In this document: one piece after another, positions 1 to 7,313 of the stretch
Position numbering within the stretch: position 1 is the first letter of the stretch
Layout: each line of letters opens with the position of its first letter
Origin: DATMYQ01 sp035560935
GTDB taxonomy: Bacteria > Bacillota > Negativicutes > Sporomusales > Sporomusaceae
Length of the DNA stretch: 17,547 nt
Direction of reading: 5' to 3'
Assembly (NCBI GenBank): GCA_035560935.1
Contig: DATMYQ010000371.1
Location: 1-17,547 of the forward strand
Program-made: the position numbers and the translations under genes
Notes under the pieces: model-generated
What the model was told of the DNA's origin: nothing
Databases searched by the model: none
What the model saw: the letters and a program-made list of their open reading frames with translations, nothing else

Positions 1-40
1 CTTTTAGTTCTTTTTCCAAGATTTATCATTTTACGGGAAA

Positions 41-1378
41 TTAGTAATTGACGGATCGCCACTTTCCCGAGGTGAAGCGTCGCCAGAAAATCACCGTCCG
101 CACCAAAAAATCGACGGCGGTAATATACCAACCGGCGGTAATATCAAACCCCCAGACCAGGATAAACAGATATCCCAGCGGCATACGAAAAATCCATACG
201 CCAATCGCGGTGACATACATTGGCCAGCGGGTGTCCCCTGCGCCCCGCAGTACACCGCCCAAAACCATCGTCGAGCCAAGGGTCGGCTGTTCCAGCACGG
301 CGATCATCACGCAAAGAGTTCCCCAGTAAATCACTTCCGGATCTTGAATAAACAGGCTTGTCAGTTCCCTGGCAAACAAAAACATAAAGGCGCCCACCGC
401 CGCCATTCCCCAAAACGCAATTCGATTAGCCATCCGGGCATACTGTTCCGCCCGGTGCGGCAAACCACGCCCCAGGTTTTGTCCCACCAGCGTCATGGCG
501 GCAACGCAGAGACCAAACCCCGGCATAAAGGACATGGATTCCACCTGGAGAGCGATCTGATGTCCGGCAAACTGGGCCGTACCGACGCCGGCCAGCATAA
601 ACGTGAACACCATCCGGCCCCCTTGCAACGCCGTCTGCTCCAGCACCGTCGGTATACTGATGCGGGCGATACGTTCCACCGTTTCCCGGTGCCAGGTCAT
701 TACCTGTCCCCACCGAAGCCGGACATGCTCTTGGCGTACCAGTAGCAACAGGGAAATCAACGCGCCAAAAACCTGGCCGATACCGGTTCCCCAAACCGCG
801 CCATAAACCCCCAGCTGTGGCAGCCCCACACCGAAAATCAGCTGCCAGGACATCAGCAGGGAGACACTATTGCCTGCCGCCGTCACATAAAACGACAGCC
901 GGGTCAGCCCCATTCCCCGCAACACGGCGTTGCCGATGGACAGGGTCAGTATAAACGGTGAAAAAGCCAGTAGTATTCGTACCAAGTCCGCAGCCAAGTC
1001 CAGTACATCCGGTTCCGCGCCGGTCAGGGACAACAGCGGCCCCGCCAGCCCCACACCGGTTAAAGCCAATACTCCTCCCAGCAGCAGACCCAGCAACACC
1101 GCCTGCCCGGCCACCCGACGCACTTCCGGCCAGTTCCCCGCCCCGGTTTCCCTGGCCACAATGGCCGCCGCGCCCGTGCCGGCCGCGGCCAGGATCATGA
1201 CCGTCGCCGACTGGATCAGCGTCGCCAGCGCCACCCCTGCCAGCGCCACCGCTCCCAGCCGGCCGACCATGGCGGTAACTAAGACGTTTACCGCCATCAC
1301 CGCCAGCCCCTCAGTGATCACGGGCCAGGCCAGCTGCAGAATCTGTCCCCGCATTGTTTTTTGAATGGAAACGGTCAT
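41..1378 (-). CDS. MATE family multidrug efflux transporter
   Basis: This is a 445-residue, very hydrophobic protein with the two-half layout of MATE (NorM/DinF-type) exporters, which normally have 12 membrane helices and about 450 residues. These pumps expel cationic or amphipathic compounds in exchange for H+ or Na+; the substrate cannot be read from sequence. The first half opens with a LAWPVITEGL segment followed by MVGRLGAVALAG, the usual MATE helix 1-2 pattern. The second half has the matching IPTVLEQTALQGG, PGFGLCVAAMTLVGQNLG and GVLRGAGDTRWP blocks. I chose the ATG at 1378 because GGGAGGAG lies 6 bases upstream. A GTG two codons earlier is in frame but would sit almost on top of that RBS. 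The gene is divergent from tex, with 118 bases between the starts. It appears intact and monocistronic within the window. Family assignment is firm. Confidence 0.93.
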   Translation of the reverse strand: MTVSIQKTMRGQILQLAWPVITEGLAVMAVNVLVTAMVGRLGAVALAGVALATLIQSATVMILAAAGTGAAAIVARETGAGNWPEVRRVAGQAVLLGLLLGGVLALTGVGLAGPLLSLTGAEPDVLDLAADLVRILLAFSPFILTLSIGNAVLRGMGLTRLSFYVTAAGNSVSLLMSWQLIFGVGLPQLGVYGAVWGTGIGQVFGALISLLLLVRQEHVRLRWGQVMTWHRETVERIARISIPTVLEQTALQGGRMVFTFMLAGVGTAQFAGHQIALQVESMSFMPGFGLCVAAMTLVGQNLGRGLPHRAEQYARMANRIAFWGMAAVGAFMFLFARELTSLFIQDPEVIYWGTLCVMIAVLEQPTLGSTMVLGGVLRGAGDTRWPMYVTAIGVWIFRMPLGYLFILVWGFDITAGWYITAVDFLVRTVIFWRRFTSGKWRSVNY

Positions 1379-1384
1379 CCGCAC

Positions 1385-1390
1385 TCCTCC
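1385..1390 (-). promoter_or_regulatory. Shine-Dalgarno site deciding the MATE start
   Basis: GGAGGA on the minus strand lies 6 bases before the ATG at 1378. It leaves no room for the in-frame GTG at 1384, so the ATG is the better start. Confidence 0.75.
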
Positions 1391-1432
1391 CGTTCTGTAG
1401 AAATACTACTTCGCCCTTCCTTGTCCATATCC

Positions 1433-1461
1433 TTTTTGTATTGGCCAATCCATGGTATAAT
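1433..1461 (+). promoter_or_regulatory. Sigma-A-type promoter of tex
   Basis: A perfect TATAAT lies at 1456-1461. The best -35 at a 17-base spacing is the poor TTTTTG at 1433-1438. A palindrome TTGGCCAA (1441-1448) lies in the spacer. The -10 box sits 36 bases before the tex start. The -10 call is good; the -35 is weak. Confidence 0.6.
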
Positions 1462-1496
1462 ACGTTGTTAGAGAAATTTATCCGGAGTTGATGATA

Positions 1497-3677
1497 ATGA
1501 TATTAGAAGACATCCCCCGGCTGATTGCCCGGGAACTGAGCGTAAAACCCCAACAGGTCACGGCAACCATTAATCTGCTGGACGATGGCAACACCGTTCC
1601 CTTTATTTCCCGCTATCGTAAAGAAGCCACCGGCGAACTCAACGAAGAACATATCCGGACGATTGAAGAACGCCTGCAATATCTGCGCAATCTGGTGAAG
1701 CGCCAGGAAGATATCCTCTCGGTGATCGACGAACAGGGCAAACTGACGCCGGAACTGTCGGTGGCTATTTTGGCCACCACCAAACTGCAGGATCTGGAAG
1801 ATCTGTATCTGCCGTACCGGCCGAAAAAACGGACCCGGGCGCAAATTGCCCGGGAAAAAGGGCTGGAGCCGCTGGCGCTCCTGATCCTGGCCCAGGAATT
1901 GATCAGCGGCGATCCTCTGGTATTGGCGGCGGAATACGTCAATCCGGACCCGGAACATGAAGTCGCGACTCCGGAAGACGCCCTGGCCGGCGCTCTGGAT
2001 ATCATCGCCGAGACGGTCAGCGAACGGGCCGATATCCGGGCCCAGTTGCGCAAGCAGCTGTGGCAGAACGCGGAAATCACCACCCAGTTAGCGGTGGATG
2101 AAGCCGCCGCCAAAGAGTTTTTGAACTATAAAGAATACCACGAACCGGTCAAGCGTATCCCTTCCCACCGGATTCTGGCAGTCAACCGCGGTGAAACCAA
2201 AGAAACGTTGAAGGTTCACCTGCAAACGCCCCACGAAGCCAACATCGAACTGATTTTGCGGACCATTCTGACCGGCCCGTCCATTTTTGCCGACCTGCTG
2301 CGAACGGCAGTCGCCGACGGTTACAAACGGCTGTTGTTTCCGGCACTGGACCGGGAAATCCGTTCCCTGCTGACGGAGAACGCCGAGAAGCAGGCTATCC
2401 GCGTGTTCGGTCTGAACCTGCGCCAATTGCTGCTGCAATCGCCGTTGGCCGGCCACACGGTCATAGGGCTGGATCCCGGCTACCGTACCGGTTGCAAAAT
2501 GGCGGTGGTCGGTCCCACCGGCGCCGTGCTGGCCACCAGCACACTGTTCATTACCATGAGCGCCGCTCAACAGGAAAAAGCAGCGGACACCGTCCTGGAT
2601 GCCATTCAAAAATACGGTGTCACGCTGATCTCTATCGGCAACGGTACCGCCTCTTATGAAACCGAGGAGTTCACCGCCAAGCTGATCAACACGCATAATC
2701 TGCCGATTCATTACGTGATCGTCAACGAAGCCGGCGCCTCGGTCTACTCGGCCTCCAAGCTGGCCAAAGACGAACTGCCCGACCTGGATGTCACCCTGCG
2801 GGGCGCGGTGTCCATCGCCCGCCGGATTCAAGACCCGCTGGCGGAACTGGTCAAGATCGATCCCAAGTCCATCGGCGTCGGTCAGTATCAGCATGACGTC
2901 AATCAAAAGGAACTGAACGGCACCTTATCGCAGGTGGTGGAGTCCTGCGTCAACCATGTAGGCGTCGACCTGAACACAGCCTCGCCGGCACTGTTAACTT
3001 ATGTGGCCGGTATTAACGCCAGCGTCGCCAAAAACATTGTTGCCTTCCGCACGGAAAATGGCGCGTTCGACAGCCGGGCCAAGCTGCTCAAAGTGCCCCG
3101 GCTGGGGCAGGCCACCTTCACCCAGTGCGCCGGCTTTCTCCGGCTGCAGCAGGGAAAAAACCCGTTGGACAATACTCCGGTGCATCCGGAATCCTATCCG
3201 CTGGCCGAAACAATACTGAAGAAACTCGGGTTCACGCTCAAAGATCTGGCCAATCGCGAACGGCTGCAGGTGCTGCAGGCGCAAATGCCGCAGGCCGATG
3301 CCGCCGCGTTGGCGGCGGAACTGGACGCCGGCGAACCCACTGTTCGCGACATCCTGGGCGCCCTGGCCAAACCGGGCCGCGATCCCCGCGAAGATGTGCC
3401 GCCGCCCCAGACCCGCAAAAACATTGTAAAACTCTCGGACATTACCCCGGGTACCATTCTCAAAGGTACCGTCCATAACGTCATTGATTTTGGCGCCTTT
3501 GTCGATATCGGCATCAAGATCAACGGGCTGATTCATCGTTCGGAACTGAGCCACAAGCCCTTCCGTCATCCGCTGGATATTGTGTCGGTCGGTGATATCA
3601 TTGACGTCATGGTGATCAGCATTGACGAAGCCCGGGGCCGCATCGGCCTCAGCCTGAAACAGGTGCCAAAAGAATAA
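1497..3677 (+). CDS. tex: RNA-binding transcription accessory protein Tex
   Basis: The 726-residue product matches full-length Tex (YhgF), a cytoplasmic nucleic-acid-binding protein related to eukaryotic Spt6 and tied to transcription. Domains run in the family order. The Tex N-terminal helical region has GNTVPFISRYRKEATG near residues 31-46. A YqgF/RNase H-like domain starts near residue 321 with the hallmark GLDPGYRTGCK and then NEAGASVYSAS near 410-420. A helix-hairpin-helix region lies around 487-553 (VDLNTASPALL and later FDSRAKLLKVPRLG). A C-terminal S1 domain covers about 650-721 (GTVHNVIDFGAFVDIG and GLIHRSELS). Three in-frame starts are close together (TTG 1488, ATG 1491, ATG 1497). 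GGAG at 1484-1487 gives 9 bases to 1497 but only 3 to 1491, so I use 1497. The gene has its own promoter and terminator and is intact. Confidence 0.97.
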   Translation: MILEDIPRLIARELSVKPQQVTATINLLDDGNTVPFISRYRKEATGELNEEHIRTIEERLQYLRNLVKRQEDILSVIDEQGKLTPELSVAILATTKLQDLEDLYLPYRPKKRTRAQIAREKGLEPLALLILAQELISGDPLVLAAEYVNPDPEHEVATPEDALAGALDIIAETVSERADIRAQLRKQLWQNAEITTQLAVDEAAAKEFLNYKEYHEPVKRIPSHRILAVNRGETKETLKVHLQTPHEANIELILRTILTGPSIFADLLRTAVADGYKRLLFPALDREIRSLLTENAEKQAIRVFGLNLRQLLLQSPLAGHTVIGLDPGYRTGCKMAVVGPTGAVLATSTLFITMSAAQQEKAADTVLDAIQKYGVTLISIGNGTASYETEEFTAKLINTHNLPIHYVIVNEAGASVYSASKLAKDELPDLDVTLRGAVSIARRIQDPLAELVKIDPKSIGVGQYQHDVNQKELNGTLSQVVESCVNHVGVDLNTASPALLTYVAGINASVAKNIVAFRTENGAFDSRAKLLKVPRLGQATFTQCAGFLRLQQGKNPLDNTPVHPESYPLAETILKKLGFTLKDLANRERLQVLQAQMPQADAAALAAELDAGEPTVRDILGALAKPGRDPREDVPPPQTRKNIVKLSDITPGTILKGTVHNVIDFGAFVDIGIKINGLIHRSELSHKPFRHPLDIVSVGDIIDVMVISIDEARGRIGLSLKQVPKE

Positions 3678-3713
3678 ACCGCCGATAGTGGAAAGCATTT
3701 TCATCAAAAGCAA

Positions 3714-3756
3714 ACGGCTGCCGTTCGAAAATTTATTCGGACGGCAGCCGTCTTTT
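3714..3756. terminator. Bidirectional intrinsic terminator between tex and the folate enzyme gene
   Basis: ACGGCTGCCGT (3714-3724) pairs perfectly with ACGGCAGCCGT (3741-3751), and the stem can extend inward by a G-U and several more pairs. TCTTTT follows on the plus strand and an A-rich run precedes it, which reads as a U-rich run on the minus strand. It lies between two convergent genes and can serve both. Confidence 0.88.
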
Positions 3757-3777
3757 CATGATAAGCCGGCGTAAACA

Positions 3778-4434
3778 TTACATATTCATGGCCACAAACG
3801 GTTTCATCGCGTAGACCTTTCCTTCCATAGCCGTCTTGATTTCATCCACCGCCGACCGGATCAGATACATCTGACCTTTTAACGCACTAACCAGCGTTTC
3901 GTCGGCCAATTCATCCAAGTTGATGCTGGTGCCCAGTAGCGCGCTCATCGCACCGGCATAAGCCGATAAGACCCCGGCCATCAATTCATTGACCACCTGC
4001 AAATCCACCTTTTCCAGCACGGTTTGGGCAATTTCCATCACTTCCAGGCAGGCCCGCGCGGTTTCCAGCGGTACCTCCGCCGCCTGTTTTAATGATTTTT
4101 GAATCGCCACTGTCCGGGCCGAAGGGGTCGTTACGGTTTCCACCGCAGCCAGTTGCGGCAGTTGCAGCGCCGCCAGTAATGCCCGCAGTGCCAACGCATC
4201 GCGGTCAATCAAAATGGATAATTCAATATGTAACCTGGCCAGTTCTGCCTGTTTGCCGGTAAGAAAGTCCACCGTTTCCAGCAACTTGGGGCTTTTGAGC
4301 GAATAGCTCACCGCCATTTCCAATAAACCCGTGGCCAACAGGCCGGACAAGGCCGCCGTGCTACCGCCTCCCGGCGGCATATCGTCAGCGGCCAGCCGCG
4401 TGGCAAACTCGCTGACGGGTAATGAACTGAGCAT
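3778..4434 (-). CDS. Cyclodeaminase/cyclohydrolase family protein (FTCD C-terminal domain, FchA-like)
   Basis: The 218-residue product is about the usual size for stand-alone members of the FTCD_C family. These are formiminotetrahydrofolate cyclodeaminases and methenyltetrahydrofolate cyclohydrolases (FchA), which interconvert one-carbon units on tetrahydrofolate in the cytoplasm. The N-terminal hallmark PGGGSTAALSG is at residues 21-31. The rest is nearly all helix, as expected for this fold. No formiminotransferase domain is attached, so an FchA-like cyclohydrolase role is the likelier of the two; the sequence alone does not settle the substrate. The ATG start has AGGAGG about 7 bases upstream. 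It is the last gene of the degV-fakA-folate enzyme run, 73 bases after fakA, and shares the terminator with convergent tex. Confidence 0.85.
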   Translation of the reverse strand: MLSSLPVSEFATRLAADDMPPGGGSTAALSGLLATGLLEMAVSYSLKSPKLLETVDFLTGKQAELARLHIELSILIDRDALALRALLAALQLPQLAAVETVTTPSARTVAIQKSLKQAAEVPLETARACLEVMEIAQTVLEKVDLQVVNELMAGVLSAYAGAMSALLGTSINLDELADETLVSALKGQMYLIRSAVDEIKTAMEGKVYAMKPFVAMNM

Positions 4435-4454
4435 CTGAATTCCTCCCTGATGAA

Positions 4455-4496
4455 GACGCCACCCATTCGCTCAACGCTTTGCTAATCAGTGGCGCC
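4455..4496. other. Inverted repeat in the fakA-folate enzyme gap
   Basis: GACGCCAC (4455-4462) pairs with GTGGCGCC (4489-4496) with one G-U, leaving a 26-base loop. No U-run follows on the minus strand, so it is not a standard terminator. It might be an RNA processing or attenuation hairpin, or chance in GC-rich DNA. Confidence 0.3.
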
Positions 4497-4507
4497 CGGT
4501 TTTTCAT

Positions 4508-6130
4508 TTACTCCACGCTGATCAGAAAATGATACTGCGGCTGGCCGCCGAAATACAGCTCCACTTCCAGCTGCGGCAACGCTTGCCGCAGCTGGTTCGC
4601 CACCGCGTTCGCCGCCGCTTCGGTCAAATCCAGGCCATAATACAGGCTGACCATTTCGCTATCTTCGCCGGCCAGTTGCCGCGCCAGATCCTGCAGCACC
4701 GGCTGGAGCTCCGCACCGGCCGTCAGCACCTCATGATCCGCCACGCCGATAAAACGTCCGGCCGGCACGGTTTCGCCCCGGACCTGACTATCCCGAACGG
4801 CTATCGTGATGGCGCCGGCCTTCACCCGTTCCGCCTGCGCCGTCATTCGTCGCAGATTCTCTTCCAGCGACGCCTCGGCATTAAACGCCAGAATCGCCGC
4901 CAGCCCCTGCGGAATGTTCGTCGTCGGTATGACCGTCACCCGGTCCCCCAGCAGTTTTTTCACCTGATTGGCCGCCAGGATGATGTTCTTGTTGTTGGGC
5001 AGAATAATATAACGGTCGGCATGACCGCCATGAACCGCTGCCATAAAGTCTTCCACAGGCGGGTTCATTGTCTGGCCGCCGGATAAGATAATGTCCGCGC
5101 CCATCTGGCGCATAATCCCGATCAGTCCTTCCCCGGAAACCACGCTGATCAACGCCACACTGGCCCGTTCCCGGTTGCGGAACGTCAGATTGCGGTGCTG
5201 ATCCGCCATATTTTCAATTTTGATGCCATGAAGCGTTCCCCAGTTGATGGCTGTTTCCAGTACCGCTCCGGGATGGGCGGTGTGGATATGGACCTTGACA
5301 AAACTGCCGCCTTCCGCCACCACCACCGAATCCCCCAGATCATCCAGTTTCCGGCGAATCTCGGCAAAAGCCGCACTGGCGTCGTTGACCAGGAATTCTG
5401 TGCAATAAGGATGAGTAATATCCGGCAGCTCCGCGGCTTCCGCCGGAGACAGAACCGGCGCCAGCATTTTTTCAAAATCCGCTTCCGGACCGGTATACAC
5501 CCCGGCCAGTCCTTCCAGGCAGCCGGACAAAAAAGTGATCAGGCCCTGACCGCCCGCATCCACCACGCCAGCCGCTTTCAAAACCGGCAGCAGCTCCGGT
5601 GTCCGCTTCAGATCCTCCCGTCCGGCCCGGACCGCTTCAATCAGAATTTCATCAAAGGGCCGCTGCTCCCGCACCGCCCGGTGTGCCCCCTTGGCAATTC
5701 CCCTGGCCACACTAAGAATGGTTCCTTCCACGGGCCGGGATACCGCCCGGTAAGCGTACAGTATCCCATACTGAAACGCTTTGCCGATTTCCGCCGACGT
5801 TGCCTCGTCCTTGCCAGCCAGCCCACGGGCAATACCGCGGAACATTTGCGAAAAAATCACGCCGGAATTTCCCCGGGCGCCCATAATGGCGCTGTCCGCC
5901 GCCCGCTTGCTCAACGAACCGATGCCATCCCGGGGCGCTTCTTCCACCGCCCGGGCCACCGCGCCCAACGTCAGCAGCATGTTGGTGCCGGTATCACCGT
6001 CCGGCACCGGATAAACGTTCAGGCTGTTGATGTATTCGTGCTCCCGTAAAAAAGCGCGGTAAGAGCCGGCAATCATCCGGCGAAAATCGCCGCCGCTGAT
6101 TCTCTCCCGCTTCCTATTCTGCGTTGTCAT
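4508..6130 (-). CDS. fakA: Fatty acid kinase catalytic subunit FakA (DAK2/DhaL domain, YloV-like)
   Basis: FakA transfers phosphate from ATP to a fatty acid held by a FakB (DegV-family) partner. The acyl phosphate then enters phospholipid synthesis through PlsX/PlsY. The 540-residue length fits the family. The N-terminal DhaL ATP-binding domain shows PVPDGDTGTNM at 41-51 (metal-binding aspartates), GARGNSGVIFSQM at 84-96 and VVDAGGQGL at 189-197. The middle domain has YCTEF (Cys243) and VHIHTAHPG (His281, His283), the Cys/His set known as a zinc site in the Staphylococcus enzyme. The C-terminal third is the FakA/YloV domain. The ATG at 6130 is preceded by GGAGAGGAG. It starts 32 bases after the end of the DegV-family gene, which is the expected FakB partner, so co-transcription is very likely. 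All key motifs are intact. Confidence 0.93.
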   Translation of the reverse strand: MTTQNRKRERISGGDFRRMIAGSYRAFLREHEYINSLNVYPVPDGDTGTNMLLTLGAVARAVEEAPRDGIGSLSKRAADSAIMGARGNSGVIFSQMFRGIARGLAGKDEATSAEIGKAFQYGILYAYRAVSRPVEGTILSVARGIAKGAHRAVREQRPFDEILIEAVRAGREDLKRTPELLPVLKAAGVVDAGGQGLITFLSGCLEGLAGVYTGPEADFEKMLAPVLSPAEAAELPDITHPYCTEFLVNDASAAFAEIRRKLDDLGDSVVVAEGGSFVKVHIHTAHPGAVLETAINWGTLHGIKIENMADQHRNLTFRNRERASVALISVVSGEGLIGIMRQMGADIILSGGQTMNPPVEDFMAAVHGGHADRYIILPNNKNIILAANQVKKLLGDRVTVIPTTNIPQGLAAILAFNAEASLEENLRRMTAQAERVKAGAITIAVRDSQVRGETVPAGRFIGVADHEVLTAGAELQPVLQDLARQLAGEDSEMVSLYYGLDLTEAAANAVANQLRQALPQLEVELYFGGQPQYHFLISVE

Positions 6131-6162
6131 CGGTTACTATCTCCTCTCCAAACACTACCAGG

Positions 6163-7002
6163 TCAGACAAGGCGTTCCCGAAAGAAAATTCCCACCACGC
6201 CGGGACCCAAATGTGCTCCCAGTACCGGCGACGCCTCCGTCAGGGAAATATCCCGGTCCGGATATCGCTGCCGCAATTGTTCCCGTACCGTTTCCGCCGT
6301 TTCTCTCGCTTCAACATGCGCCACGGCGATGTAATCCGGATCGGAACAGCTTGCCACCTCTTCCACCGCCCGGACCAGCGCCCGGTTTTGCGTCCTCACT
6401 TTGTCCAGCACTTTGATACTGCCGTCCACCAGGTGCAGCACCGGCCGGACCTGCAGGATGGCGCCGAACAGTGCTGCCGCACCACCGATCCGTCCCCCCT
6501 TGTGCAAATATTCCAACGTGGCCGGCACAATCAGCGTATGGGTTCCCCTGGCCATTTGTTCCAGTTGGGCCGCCACCGTCGCCGCCGGCATTCCGCCGGC
6601 GGTCAGCCGCAATGCGTCTTCCACCAGTTTGCGCGTACCAATCGCCGCCGTAGCGGAATCGACCACAAATAAATTCTCACTGGCCATCTGGCGGGCCACC
6701 GCCCGGGCTCCTTCCACCGTACCACTTAATCCCCCGGACACCGTGATCATGATCACGGCGACCCCGTCCCGGGCCGGTGCGAACGCTTCCATAAACGCTC
6801 CGGGCGCCGGTTGCGAGGTGCGGGGATGAGCGCCCTGCTCCCGGCATAACCGGAACATGTCGTCGGCGGTAATGGTATCCTCCGCCCACTGCGCCCCGCC
6901 AATAATCACCTGCAAAGGCACGACACGAAGGTTAGCGTTGTCCGCCAGCATCGCCGGCGTAATCCCGGCGGTACTGTCGGCAACGATGATTGTCTGAGTC
7001 AC
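6163..7002 (-). CDS. DegV family protein, probable FakB fatty-acid-binding partner
   Basis: The 279-residue protein has the DegV fold signatures: VADSTAG at residues 7-13, TSQPAPGAF at 62-70 (around the fatty-acid carboxylate site in known structures) and SGGLSGTVEGA at 89-99. DegV proteins bind a fatty acid in a buried pocket. Those named FakB present it to FakA for phosphorylation. Its position directly upstream of fakA, 32 bases away on the same strand, supports the FakB role, although many DegV proteins exist in firmicutes and the preferred chain is unknown. The start is a GTG at 7002 with GGAGGAG about 8 bases before it; there is no better ATG nearby. A promoter-like sequence lies at 7050-7077. 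It is the first gene of the operon. Confidence 0.9.
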   Translation of the reverse strand: MTQTIIVADSTAGITPAMLADNANLRVVPLQVIIGGAQWAEDTITADDMFRLCREQGAHPRTSQPAPGAFMEAFAPARDGVAVIMITVSGGLSGTVEGARAVARQMASENLFVVDSATAAIGTRKLVEDALRLTAGGMPAATVAAQLEQMARGTHTLIVPATLEYLHKGGRIGGAAALFGAILQVRPVLHLVDGSIKVLDKVRTQNRALVRAVEEVASCSDPDYIAVAHVEARETAETVREQLRQRYPDRDISLTEASPVLGAHLGPGVVGIFFRERLV

Positions 7003-7313
7003 AAAGCCGCTCCTCCATTTCCCCCAAAAGCCGGGAGTCTCTCTTGTCTCTTATATTTTATCAGAAATCCGCCACAAATACACCCACATTCCTGCCTGAG
7101 AGGATTTGCCCGCTGCCAGCAAGGCTTACCATGCACTTTGTTTTGTGGCGAAAAGGCACCAAGCACGCTTTTCCCGGCGCGGTGTTTATACTTTCTCACG
7201 GAGCGAAAAAAGGGGATTCCCCCCCGGACAGCGAATTATTGAATATTTGATGTATGTTCTGTCCGGCGAACCCGGAATTTTACTTTGTAGCGTTGATAAG
7301 GGGAGTATGCAAC
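7003..7313. other. Divergent intergenic region, 311 bases
   Basis: The gap lies between the degV and ftsA-like starts. It holds the candidate degV promoter (7050-7077), a GGGG-ATT-CCCC palindrome near 7212-7223, and for the plus strand only weak -10-like sequences such as TATACT at 7187-7192 without a good -35. A CTGAGA near 7096 is not part of a TPP riboswitch. Small open frames cross the region but have no RBS or recognisable product. I see no tRNA, no known riboswitch and no mobile-element end. Confidence 0.5.
7050..7077 (-). promoter_or_regulatory. Candidate promoter of the degV-fakA-folate enzyme operon
   Basis: On the minus strand, TTGTGG (7077-7072) and TATAAG (7055-7050) are spaced by 16 bases, and the -10 lies 47 bases before the GTG start. 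TAAAAT overlaps just upstream as an alternative -10. Reasonable sigma-A fit, unproven. Confidence 0.45.

Noticed and set aside
2088..2906. A 272-codon open frame antisense to tex
   Set aside because: Tex covers the same bases with full domain conservation; the antisense frame is Gln/Gly/Asp-rich with no recognisable product.
7090..7140. CTGAGA-containing segment before the FtsA-like gene as a TPP riboswitch
   Set aside because: The required second conserved stretch (GGATAATGCCAGCG-like) is absent and the downstream gene is not a thiamine gene.
6990..7250. An 86-codon plus-strand frame in the divergent spacer
   Set aside because: It begins inside degV, lacks an RBS, overlaps the likely degV promoter and has no recognisable domain.
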